The notes under the pieces: model-generated | Seen by the model: the letters and a program-made list of their open reading frames with translations, nothing else | Told to the model about the DNA's origin: nothing | Database searches by the model: none | Shown here: positions 25,862-32,279 of the stretch, piece after piece | Numbering within the stretch: position 1 is the stretch's first letter | Layout of the letters: every line of letters begins with the position of its first letter | Assembly (NCBI GenBank): GCA_023430065.1 | Contig: JAEZCG010000147.1 | Location: forward strand, 1 to 37,190 | Origin: Pseudomonadota bacterium | GTDB lineage: Bacteria; Pseudomonadota; Gammaproteobacteria; Burkholderiales; SHXO01 | Length of the DNA: 37,190 nt | Direction of reading: 5' to 3' | Made by a program: the position numbers and the translations under genes

Positions 25862-27202
25862 GTGAGTTTCCAGGAAATCCTCGGCCTGGCGATGCTTGTC
25901 GCGATGATGAGCATCATCTTCGTCGGTTTCCCCATCGCGTTCACGCTTCTGTTCATCGCGCTCGTCTTCGGCGCCATCGGCCTGGGGACCGAACTCACCT
26001 TCAGTCTCGCCTATCTGCAGGTGTGGGGCACGATGAAGGACGACATCCTGCCCGCCGTGCCGCTGTTCGTGTTCATGGGCTTCATGGTGGAGCAGGCAGG
26101 ACTGATGGAGCGCCTGTTCCTCGCCCTGCGCAGCCTGCTCGCCGCGCTGCGCGGCTCACTGTTCCTGGCGGTGATCCTGACCGCGACCATCTTCGCGATG
26201 GCCACCGGCATCGTCGGCGCCGCCGTGACCGTGCTCGGCATCATGGCCGGACCGGTGATGCTGCGCGCCGGCTACGACCATCGATTGTCCGCCGGCGCGA
26301 TCGCGGCGGGCGGCACGCTCGGCATCCTGATTCCGCCGAGCATCATGCTGGTGGTGATGGGGCCGACGATCGGCGTACCGGTCAACTACCTGTATGCCGC
26401 GGCGCTCGGGCCCGGATTGCTGCTCGCGGGCCTGTACATCCTGTACTGCCTGGGGCGCAGCTTCTTCAATCCGCGGCTGGGTCCGCCGGTACCGAAGGCG
26501 GAGCGCGTGACCGACGTGCGCGAGCTGGCGCGCGAGTTCGTGCTGGGCGTAATTCCACTCGCCGCGCTCATCGGCTTCACGCTGGGGAGCATTCTGGCCG
26601 GCCTGGCGACACCGACCGAAGCGGCCTCGTGCGGCGCGTTCGGCGCCACGCTCCTGGCCGCGGCCTATCGCAAGCTCACCTGGTCTGCGCTGAAGAACAC
26701 CGCCCTCTCGACGCTGGTCACGTCCAGCATGGTGCTGTTCCTCGCGGTGGCGTCCAACGTGTTCGGCGCCGTGTTCACCAAGCTGGGCGCAACGGACCTC
26801 ATCAGCAACGCCCTGATGCAGGTTCCGCTGCCGGACCTCGGCAAGCTGCTGCTGGTGATGGCGCTCATCTTCGTGCTCGGCTGGCCGTTCGAGTGGCCCG
26901 CGATCATCCTGGTGTTCCTGCCCATCTTCCTGCCGGTGGTCCAGCAGCTGGATCTAGGGCTGGATCCCCAGGAAGCGATGATCTGGTTCGGCACGCTGGT
27001 GGCGGTGAACCTGCAGACCGCCTTCCTCAGTCCACCCGTGGCGATGTCGGCGTACTACCTGAAGAACGTCGTGCCTCAGTGGGGTCTGGGTACCATCTAT
27101 CGTGGCATGGGCCAGTTCATGCTGATCCAGATCGTGTGCCTGGGTGCGGTGATGCTATGGCCGTCGCTTTCGTTGTGGCTGCCGAGGCTGATGCAGCAGT
27201 AG
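25862..27202 (+). CDS. dctM: TRAP transporter large permease
   Basis: A 446-residue DctM-type permease from the GTG at 25862, 16 bp after dctQ with GGAG in front; a start further left would run through dctQ. It has around 12 membrane segments and the motifs DILPAVPLFVFMGFMVEQAG, GATVTVLG-like IVGAAVTVLGIMAGPVML, AGGTLGILIPPSIMLVVMGP and PTEAASCGAFGATLL, all typical of the Na+-linked carrier subunit. The C-terminal 11 residues (LSLWLPRLMQQ) and stop are encoded inside a 37-bp stretch that recurs exactly at 30733-30769. The protein itself looks complete, so this is taken as the native copy. Confidence 0.92.
   Translation: MSFQEILGLAMLVAMMSIIFVGFPIAFTLLFIALVFGAIGLGTELTFSLAYLQVWGTMKDDILPAVPLFVFMGFMVEQAGLMERLFLALRSLLAALRGSLFLAVILTATIFAMATGIVGAAVTVLGIMAGPVMLRAGYDHRLSAGAIAAGGTLGILIPPSIMLVVMGPTIGVPVNYLYAAALGPGLLLAGLYILYCLGRSFFNPRLGPPVPKAERVTDVRELAREFVLGVIPLAALIGFTLGSILAGLATPTEAASCGAFGATLLAAAYRKLTWSALKNTALSTLVTSSMVLFLAVASNVFGAVFTKLGATDLISNALMQVPLPDLGKLLLVMALIFVLGWPFEWPAIILVFLPIFLPVVQQLDLGLDPQEAMIWFGTLVAVNLQTAFLSPPVAMSAYYLKNVVPQWGLGTIYRGMGQFMLIQIVCLGAVMLWPSLSLWLPRLMQQ
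27165..27201 (+). repeat. Left copy of 37-bp direct repeat (dctM 3' end)
   Basis: A 37-bp stretch running from the codons for LSLWLPRLMQQ to the second base of the dctM stop is identical to 30733-30769, same orientation, 3,568 bp apart. Exact duplication of a gene's 3' end is typical of integration by a site-specific recombinase. Illegitimate recombination or an assembly join is also possible. The 97 bp after it (27203-27298) carry no gene; a weak imperfect hairpin around 27214-27245 may serve as the dctM terminator. Confidence 0.8.
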
Positions 27203-27298
27203 CGGTGCTGCTCGGGTTGGGTGGTCTCGGATTCGTACCGACCCACACATGGTTTATTCGAGTTCGTCGTTACCCAAGCGGCACGTGTCGCTTCGCGT

Positions 27299-27874
27299 TC
27301 ATGCCGGGCCGGTGCCACGCGTGTCATTTTGGAAAGCGTCCGCTTGGGAGCGCATGCCGTGCGCGATTCGCTCCCATAGAACCCCAGGAAAGGAGGGGGC
27401 CAGTCGACTTTCCACCGCTTCCAATGCTCGCGGAACGTCGCCGACCAGCTGCTTCATCTTATCCCACACAGTCGGCACGCCGCTCCTATCGGCCAGCTCT
27501 CGAAAGTGGCGGGCGCGGATCTCCGTCAGCCGGTGATGCATGTTCCCGGCGTGCAGACCCATTGCCAGCCGCGCTTTCTCCGGCGAGATCGACCCGGCGG
27601 CGTGACCGATGACGGGCCAGGCCGAGAGCACGGCGTAGAGCGGTGTCAGTCGGTAGCTATCACCTGCGTTGAGTGGTTCAGCCGACCGCGGCCATGTCCT
27701 TTCGGAAAGGATCGCGATCCCAGCGGCCTTGCTTATCGTGAATCCTGGCGAGGCAGCGGCTTCACCTCGATCGTCACCATAGGACGGTCCGGCAGCGAGC
27801 AAGCGCGACGAGCACTTAGGTAGCGATTGGTACAAGCGCTTCACGGCCTGCTCTGGGGTCTCTCGTACTTCCAC
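27299..27874 (-). pseudogene. HipA C-terminal fragment in a cassette remnant
   Basis: The last about 115 codons match the C-terminal domain of HipA-family Ser/Thr kinases (toxins of hipBA systems): GDSYRLTPLYAVLSAWPVIGH, then SISPEKARLAMGLHAGNMHHRLTEIRARHFRELADRSGVP and a final AVESRLAPSFPGVLWERI. The preceding about 75 codons do not look like HipA, and the N-terminal kinase lobe with the ATP and catalytic residues is missing, so the gene cannot make an active toxin. The frame continues open to the right into the attC site without an ATG. It has the same orientation as the GH3 cassette and begins right after its attC, as expected for the next cassette in an array. No hipB partner is seen. Confidence 0.65.
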
Positions 27875-27924
27875 TCGACTGCCGAATAATCGCTTGAATA
27901 GGCCGACCAGGTAATCTTCCTGAG

Positions 27925-27988
27925 GGCTAACGCTCCGGTTCAGCGGCGGACCGCGCAGCGGGCCGACCGCTGCAACCGGTTGTTGGGC
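27925..27988 (-). other. Integron attC site (59-base element)
   Basis: Read on the minus strand, a 64-bp imperfect palindrome opens with GCCCAAC (fits RYYYAAC) and closes with GTTAGCC (fits GTTRRRY in six of seven positions). On the plus strand CCGGTT and CAGCGG (27935-27946) pair with CCGCTG and AACCGG (27967-27979), leaving C27973 unpaired; an inner stem CGG.CC/GG.CCG (27947-27965) has unpaired A27950 and A27966, with a loop of about 8 nt. Unpaired spacers (GCT and TT) separate the terminal boxes from the stem. Terminal boxes, spacer, stem with extrahelical bases and small loop are the defining attC parts. It lies 30 bp after the last cassette stop codon. Confidence 0.8.
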
Positions 27989-28017
27989 GGCGCCCCTGTG
28001 CCGAACCCCTGTGGATC

Positions 28018-28128
28018 TCAGCTTCCGAACAGACGCGCCTGCAGCTGCGTCTCGGCGTTGAGCATCGGCGCCTCGGCCGACTTGCCGAGCGCGATCTTGT
28101 AGGTGCCGCTGGCGATATCCATGGCCAT
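28018..28128 (-). pseudogene. C-terminal stub of a second GH3 glycosidase
   Basis: A 36-codon open frame with AGGAG 7 bp before its ATG. Its sequence SGTYKIALGKSAEAPMLNAETQ, ending QARLFGS, aligns along its whole length with the last about 30 residues of the GH3 protein encoded just upstream (EGTYQVALGKSAGELVLKAS, ending TARVFGQ). The identities are too many for chance and the position (10 bp after the GH3 stop) is that of a following paralogous gene. The simplest reading is a tandem pair of GH3 genes whose second member lost almost everything between its start codon and its C-terminus. The product, if made, would be a 36-residue peptide of unknown use. Confidence 0.75.
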
Positions 28129-28138
28129 GTCGTTACTC

Positions 28139-30349
28139 CTATTGGCCAAACACGCGCGCCGTCAGCGGCGCGCTCGCCTTCAACACAAGCTCGCCCGCTG
28201 ACTTGCCGAGCGCGACCTGATACGTCCCCTCGCTGATTCTCCACTGGCCGAGGCCGTTCTTGCCGTCGAACCGCGCGAGCAGACGCGAGTCGGCGGTGAC
28301 GGTCACCGTTCGCGATTCGCCCGGCTTCAGATCCACGCGCTCGAAGCCGAGCAGACGCATGCGCCGGCCGTCCGGCGTGTCGGTAAGATACACCTGCGGC
28401 ACGTCCGCGCCCGCGAGCTTGCCTGTGTTGGTCACGGTGAACGTCGCGGTGATCGTCTCGCCGCCGCTCACGCTGAATTCCTTGTAATCAAAGCTCGTGT
28501 AGCTCAGGCCGTAGCCGAAGGGATACAACGGCTTGTGGTTCTTCTGCGCGTACCAGCGGTAGCCGACCTCCGCGCCTTCGTCGTAGCGGATAGTCACCGG
28601 TGTGCCCCACGGCGTGCCGAGGCCTGACAGCTCGGGCCGCGGCGTCTGCGCCAGATCGGCGGGGAACGTGAGCGGCAAGCGGCCCGAGGGATTGACCTTG
28701 CCGGTCAGAATCTCGGCGATCGCCCGGCCACCTGCCTGCCCGGGATACCACGCCTCGACGATCGCCTTGACCTTGTCGCGCCACGGCATCGAGACCGGGT
28801 TGCCGGTTTCGAGTACGACGATCGTGTTCGGATTGGCGGACGCGACCGCGTCGATCACGGCGTCCTGCCCCCACGGCAGCGAGAGATCGGGGAGGTCAAA
28901 CCCTTCACCCTCGACGCGGATCCCGAACGCGATCACCAGGTCCGACCGCTTCGCTGTCAACGCCGCTTCCGCCGGCGTATACCCCGGGTCGAAGTCGATC
29001 TGCGCGTTCGGCAGAGCCTTCTTCAGCTCGTCGAGCGGCGACGGTTCGAACAGATACAGATTGCGGTGTCTGCCCATGACGCCGGCGCCGCCGATCTTCA
29101 TCTGTCCGGCGAACCCGCCGACCGGTGCCACCGCGCCGGAGCCGGTGCCGCTGATCACGCCCTGCTGCGCGTAGCCGCCGATCACGGCAATCTTCAGCGG
29201 CTTGTCCGTCGCGACCGGCAGCGCGCCGTCGTTCTTCAGCAGCACGATGCCCTGCCGGGCGACGTCGAGCGCGATCTGGTTGTGCTTCGCCAGGTCAACG
29301 GCGGGCGCCGCTTTCCACGTATCGATGCCCACCGCGTACGCCGAGCGGAGGATGCGCCGCACCATGTCGGACAGCCGCGCCTTCGGGAACTTGCCGTCCT
29401 TGTACGCCTGGCGAAGTGGTCCCACGAACGGTTCGACGGGCACCTTCCACATCATCTTGTCCGCCTGCGCGCCGGACTCCTGATCCAGTCCGTGCATCGC
29501 GAACTCCCATTCGGGCGTCGCGCCCCAGTCGGACATGACGTAGCCCTTGTAGCCCCATGCGCCCTTGAGCACCTCGTTGAGCAGGTGATGGCTGCCGCCG
29601 ACGTATGTGCCATTGACTTTGTTGTAGCCGCTCATGATCGCGCCGGGCTGCGAACGTTCGATGGCGATCTGAAAGGCGAGCAGATCGGATTCGCGATGGG
29701 CTGCAGGGTCGATGATGGCGTCCAGCCAATGCCGATTGGTCTCGTTGGCGTTCAGCGTGTAGTGCTTGAGCGTCGAGATGACCTGCTGGCTCTGGATGCC
29801 GTTGACCTGCTCGGCGGCCATGACCGCGCTGTGCCAGGGATCCTCGCCGTAGTACTCGAAATTGCGCCCGTTGCGCACGTCGCGGGTGAGATTCATGCCG
29901 CCCGCCAGCTGGACGTTGAAACCGCGGCTGCGCGCCTCCCGTGCGATCGCGACGCCGCCCTCACGGGCGAGCTGTGGGTTGAAGCTCGAGCCGACGACGA
30001 TCGACGCCGGGAACGCGGTTGCGCCCTTGTCGTCGGGCCGGTATCCGGGATTGGTGATGCCCATGCTCGCATCGCTGCTCTGCAGCGTCGGGACGTGGAG
30101 CCGCGGAATGCCGGGCGTATAGCCCGCGCTCTGGTTCTTGATGTCCTTGACGCGGGGGTCGGGCGCCAGCGCGCCGCCCGGCACATTGCCCAGAATGCTG
30201 ATGAGCAGCGAAAACCGCTCGTCATCGGTCATCCGCGCTTCGGTAGCACGGGCCCGTTCGTCGGGCGATCCTCCTTGCGCAGGCGCGACGGTCGGCGTGA
30301 CGAGTGCGAGCAACATCATGAGCATGAACACGCGATGGCTTCTTGACAT
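28139..30349 (-). CDS. Glycoside hydrolase family 3 beta-glucosidase-like protein, exported
   Basis: A 736-residue protein; the start at 30349 follows AGGAGG, and the first 25 residues are a signal peptide (cleavage at APAQG). GH3 N-terminal domain: IPRLHVPTLQSSDASMGI, VGSSFNPQLAREGG, NLTRDVRNGRNFEYYGEDP, STLKHYTLNANETNRH, and GYVMSDWGAT with nucleophile Asp274. GH3 C-terminal domain from about residue 370 (LLKNDGALPV) to about 580, then a fibronectin-III-like domain (YPFGYGLSYTSFDYKEFSVSGG) to the end. It should hydrolyse beta-glucosides or related oligosaccharides in the periplasm or outside. No sugar-use genes accompany it; it lies inside an integron cassette and is most likely acquired cargo. 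Confidence 0.93.
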   Translation of the reverse strand: MSRSHRVFMLMMLLALVTPTVAPAQGGSPDERARATEARMTDDERFSLLISILGNVPGGALAPDPRVKDIKNQSAGYTPGIPRLHVPTLQSSDASMGITNPGYRPDDKGATAFPASIVVGSSFNPQLAREGGVAIAREARSRGFNVQLAGGMNLTRDVRNGRNFEYYGEDPWHSAVMAAEQVNGIQSQQVISTLKHYTLNANETNRHWLDAIIDPAAHRESDLLAFQIAIERSQPGAIMSGYNKVNGTYVGGSHHLLNEVLKGAWGYKGYVMSDWGATPEWEFAMHGLDQESGAQADKMMWKVPVEPFVGPLRQAYKDGKFPKARLSDMVRRILRSAYAVGIDTWKAAPAVDLAKHNQIALDVARQGIVLLKNDGALPVATDKPLKIAVIGGYAQQGVISGTGSGAVAPVGGFAGQMKIGGAGVMGRHRNLYLFEPSPLDELKKALPNAQIDFDPGYTPAEAALTAKRSDLVIAFGIRVEGEGFDLPDLSLPWGQDAVIDAVASANPNTIVVLETGNPVSMPWRDKVKAIVEAWYPGQAGGRAIAEILTGKVNPSGRLPLTFPADLAQTPRPELSGLGTPWGTPVTIRYDEGAEVGYRWYAQKNHKPLYPFGYGLSYTSFDYKEFSVSGGETITATFTVTNTGKLAGADVPQVYLTDTPDGRRMRLLGFERVDLKPGESRTVTVTADSRLLARFDGKNGLGQWRISEGTYQVALGKSAGELVLKASAPLTARVFGQ

Positions 30350-30389
30350 GGAGACCTCCTCCTGGAGAGCCACAGATCAGTACTTCACC

Positions 30390-30396
30390 GCCCAAC
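30390..30396 (-). other. attI-type core site (integron integration point)
   Basis: On the minus strand this is GTTGGGC, a perfect GTTRRRY core, preceded by TTTAAA; the combined AAAGTTGGGC resembles the end of class 1 attI1 (AAAGTTAGGC, from memory). It lies 164 bp from the integrase start codon, on the side where an attI is expected, and marks the right edge of the first cassette. A cassette promoter could not be identified with confidence in 30397-30560. Confidence 0.6.
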
Positions 30397-30405
30397 TTTA
30401 AAGTT
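30394..30405. repeat. Perfect 12-bp palindrome overlapping the attI core
   Basis: AACTTTAAAGTT overlaps the core site and could be the paired L/R integrase-binding boxes of attI. It is 45 bp upstream of the GH3 start, so an operator for the GH3 gene is the other reading. Confidence 0.55.
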
Positions 30406-30407
30406 AA

Positions 30408-30421
30408 CGACATGCATGTCG
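30408..30421. repeat. Perfect 14-bp palindrome next to attI
   Basis: CGACATGCATGTCG, two bases from the 12-bp palindrome. Two perfect palindromes in 28 bp of otherwise AT-richer sequence suggest protein binding (integrase accessory sites or a transcription factor). Confidence 0.5.
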
Positions 30422-30463
30422 GTTCAATTCCCCGATGTTGGTAGAAATTTTTATCTGGAGAGG

Positions 30464-30484
30464 CTGGCTCACCCACTGAGCCAG
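30464..30484. repeat. Stem-loop between attI and integrase start
   Basis: CTGGCTCA and TGAGCCAG form a perfect 8-bp stem with a CCCAC loop, in the leader of the integrase gene. No T-run follows on either strand. It may be a dimer-type operator or part of attI. Confidence 0.4.
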
Positions 30485-30560
30485 AGGTGGGCGGATACTC
30501 CCATGCGCTGAGCCATGCCTTTCGCCGATCAATCCTACCGCCCACCGGGAGGGTTCGCAA

Positions 30561-30770
30561 ATGCACGCCGACACCACGTTCGCGGCGGTCGAGCGGCCGT
30601 TGGCCCCATCACCCCGACTGGTGCCCAGTGTGCGCGCCGCACTGCGCCTTCGCCGCTACAGCCTCAAGACCGAGCGGGCTTATGTTCATTGGGTGAAGCG
30701 CTATGTTCGATTCCACGCGCTGCGCCATCCCACGCTTTCGTTGTGGCTGCCGAGGCTGATGCAGCAGTAA
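30561..30770 (+). pseudogene. intI: Integron integrase (intI) 5' fragment
   Basis: Residues 1-57 match the N-terminal SAM-like core-binding domain of integron integrases: LRLRRYSLKTERAYVHWVKR, then YVRFHALRHP, compares with the YSLRTEQAYVNWV...FHGVRHP segment of IntI1. After RHP the frame passes into the 37-bp dctM repeat (TLSLWLPRLMQQ, stop). The whole catalytic domain with the Arg-His-Arg-Tyr set and the IntI-specific extra helix is missing, so it is inactive. A GGGAGGG ribosome site precedes the ATG. It is transcribed away from the cassette, the normal integron arrangement. Without the catalytic half, another tyrosine recombinase of the same N-terminal type is possible but less likely. Confidence 0.78.
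30733..30769 (+). repeat. Right copy of 37-bp direct repeat (dctM 3' end)
   Basis: Identical to 27165-27201. It sits precisely between two broken genes, the integrase fragment on its left and an exported-protein fragment on its right, and supplies the last 12 codons of the integrase frame. The next base differs (A in place of G after TA), giving TAA as against TAG. Confidence 0.8.
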
Positions 30771-30875
30771 GAGGTCAGCTGCCCTGCCCTCGCGAATCGA
30801 GAAGTTGCCGCTGGCATCCGCAGCGTGCACATTCGGAACCGATTCGATCGCCGCAATCGCGGCGAGCGCGATCAT
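30770..30875 (-). pseudogene. 5' fragment of an exported-protein gene; decayed intergenic DNA to 31105
   Basis: From the ATG at 30875 (or a TTG at 30890) the minus strand encodes a signal-peptide-like start, MIALAAIAAIESVPNVHAADASG, and about 12 further residues (NFSIREGRAADL). It then runs into the 37-bp repeat and continues only in antisense of it. No homologue is recognised. The rest of 30876-31105 has short open frames on both strands, none with supporting homology or a ribosome site; it is best described as decayed DNA, with a GC-rich palindrome at 31073-31084. Confidence 0.4.
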
Positions 30876-31105
30876 GGCGGCGTGAGTCAAGCAGTTTCAT
30901 TAGAGCAGGTTCCAGTGCGTGGAAATGCCGAAGCATCGCACGCGCGTGGAGGCGTGCCGCGCGACGGTCGAGCGCGTGGAGGATTCTTCAGAAGAAATGC
31001 GCGGCGAGCGATTTCACCCTGAACAGGGCGCAGCCGGCGAAACGCGTCAGCCGGCTACGAACGAGGGAGCGTGGTCCGCGGACCGGCAGCTACGAGGCCA
31101 GGCGG

Positions 31106-31732
31106 TCAGTGCCGCCTGCGTATCGCAAACCAAGTGCCCCATGCCATCAGGGCGAGCAACGCCACCATCCCGGGTTCGGGAACCGAGTTGTCCTGCTCCG
31201 CCGTGAGGAAGCCGCGTATCTCCCCCGCGGTGACAAAGTCCGTGTGGATGTTGAAATACGCTTGTCCCGCCTGCAGACCGGCGACCAGCGCGGCAGTCGC
31301 GCCTTCGGCGGTGCCGCCGTTGGTGATGAGAAAGGTTGGGTTGAAGGTGTCCTCATCGGCCAGATCGAAGGTGTGATCGTACGACCCGCTCGTGACCGCG
31401 AGCGGAAATCCCTCGAACAATGGGACCTGCGTCGCGACGCCGGCGTTGTTCGGTGGCGGTGTGCAGCAGTGGATGTGCGCCGCGGTGGTGTTGCCGATCA
31501 GGTTCTCGAACTCCGCCATCACCCGCATCGTGCCGACGGTCGAAAACCCCGTGTCGAGATCGATGATGACGGTCGCGGTGCCCGTGCCGGGCGATGCGTT
31601 TGGCGGGTTTTCGCTGGCGCCGTCGAGCACGGCGGTGAAGGTGATGGGTGCGGCCTCACTCACCCGCACTATGCCGATGGCTGCCACAATGAGCAGTCCG
31701 ACGAAGATCGTACGCATCGATTCGCGAAGCAT
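31106..31732 (-). CDS. CHRD-domain protein with PEP-CTERM sorting signal
   Basis: A 208-residue exported protein. ATG 31732 follows AAGGAAG; the signal peptide spans about 1-28 (MRTIFVGLLIVAAIGIV, cleavage near SEAAP). The body is a CHRD domain: FTAVLDGASENPPNASPGTGTATVIID, then AAHIHCCTPPPNNAGVATQVPLF and GLQAGQAYFNIHTDFVTAGEIRGFL. The C-terminus has the PEP-CTERM tripartite signal: VPEP, a hydrophobic helix (MVALLALMAWGTWFA) and basic IRRRH. The protein should be processed by an exosortase (EpsH family) encoded elsewhere and placed in the outer surface or extracellular matrix. The hairpin at 31100-31117 spans its stop codon. Its upstream region holds a sigma-54-type promoter. Confidence 0.92.
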   Translation of the reverse strand: MLRESMRTIFVGLLIVAAIGIVRVSEAAPITFTAVLDGASENPPNASPGTGTATVIIDLDTGFSTVGTMRVMAEFENLIGNTTAAHIHCCTPPPNNAGVATQVPLFEGFPLAVTSGSYDHTFDLADEDTFNPTFLITNGGTAEGATAALVAGLQAGQAYFNIHTDFVTAGEIRGFLTAEQDNSVPEPGMVALLALMAWGTWFAIRRRH

Positions 31733-31769
31733 AGTGACTTCCTTGCAGAACCGTGTCTGTCGACGCACA

Positions 31770-31785
31770 TGCAATACTCGAACCA
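31770..31785 (-). promoter_or_regulatory. Sigma-54 (RpoN) type promoter of the PEP-CTERM gene
   Basis: The minus strand reads TGGTTCGAGTATTGCA against the consensus TGGCACGrNNNTTGCW: the -24 GG and -12 GC are intact with correct spacing and only two mismatches. The predicted start near 31759 gives a leader of about 27 nt with a good ribosome site. Sigma-54 and the PrsK/PrsR pair are known to control PEP-CTERM genes in floc-forming betaproteobacteria, so location and target agree. Activator sites would be expected at 31850-31950 but none is clearly visible. Confidence 0.6.
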
Positions 31786-31879
31786 TTGAAGAAAAGACGT
31801 TACCACTCAGTAGGTTACGAGTCAGCCCCGGAGAATCTCACCGAATTATGTAAGGAGAACCGACACACACCGATGGCAG

Positions 31880-31900
31880 GCAAAGCGCTCCCGGCTTTGC
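31880..31900 (-). terminator. Hairpin downstream of tRNA-Phe
   Basis: GCAAAGC and GCTTTGC (7-bp stem, 7-nt loop) 55 bp after the tRNA 3' end. No T-run follows on the minus strand, so this is a weak terminator candidate. The remaining 31786-31955 sequence has no gene I can support. Confidence 0.3.
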
Positions 31901-31955
31901 TCCCCAGAGGGGATGGCGACGTTCCTACTATGTTTCTACGACGCTATGGGAGTGT

Positions 31956-32042
<87 letters not shown>

Positions 32043-32050
32043 TCTGCAAG

Positions 32051-32159
<109 letters not shown>

Positions 32160-32245
32160 GCACGCTGCAGGACTCCGGACAGCTCCGACGCGGAACGTCG
32201 GCCAGCCTTCATGCGACGGGCGTCGCACCCCCGAGCGAGCCGCGC

Positions 32246-32274
32246 ATTATATCGGCTCGGCGGCCGCTTGATAA
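32246..32274 (-). promoter_or_regulatory. Sigma-70 promoter of the tRNA-Phe transcript
   Basis: The minus strand has TATAAT (32246-32251), 17 bp spacing, and a TTATCA -35 (32269-32274; four of six consensus). A GC-rich discriminator (GCGCGGC) follows, as in growth-rate- and stringently controlled stable-RNA promoters. It begins 6 bp after the exonuclease stop codon. The transcript would pass through the interrupted tRNA copy before the intact tRNA-Phe. Confidence 0.65.
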
Positions 32275-32279
32275 GCCTG

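Larger units (their letters stand above)
27931..30395 (-). mobile_element. Integron gene cassette (GH3 glycosidase cassette)
   Basis: The unit between the attI-type core site (crossover after the G complementary to 30396) and the crossover point in attC (27931), 2,465 bp, transcribed on the minus strand. The boundary matches the cassette rule: the first six bases, TTGGGC, are complementary to the GCCCAA of the cassette's own attC. The first start codon is 46 bp inside and the last stop 30 bp before attC, which is the compact layout of true cassettes. It contains a complete GH3 gene and a GH3 C-terminal stub. It is unusually long for a cassette. The integrase remnant to the right points the other way, as in known integrons. 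Confidence 0.72.

Noticed and set aside
27203..27298. A second attC site after the HipA fragment (a GTTACCC and a GTTGGGT are present).
   Set aside because: No partner box or internal stem with attC form could be found; the expected GTTAGCC on the plus strand is absent.
27165..30769. A transposon with target-site duplication.
   Set aside because: A 37-bp duplication is longer than normal target duplications, no transposase or terminal inverted repeats were found, and the repeat matches a gene 3' end. An assembly artefact at a short repeat cannot be excluded from sequence alone.
30919..31206. A 95-codon plus-strand frame between the integrase remnant and the CHRD gene.
   Set aside because: No ribosome site or recognisable domain, and its 3' part lies antisense to the CHRD gene.
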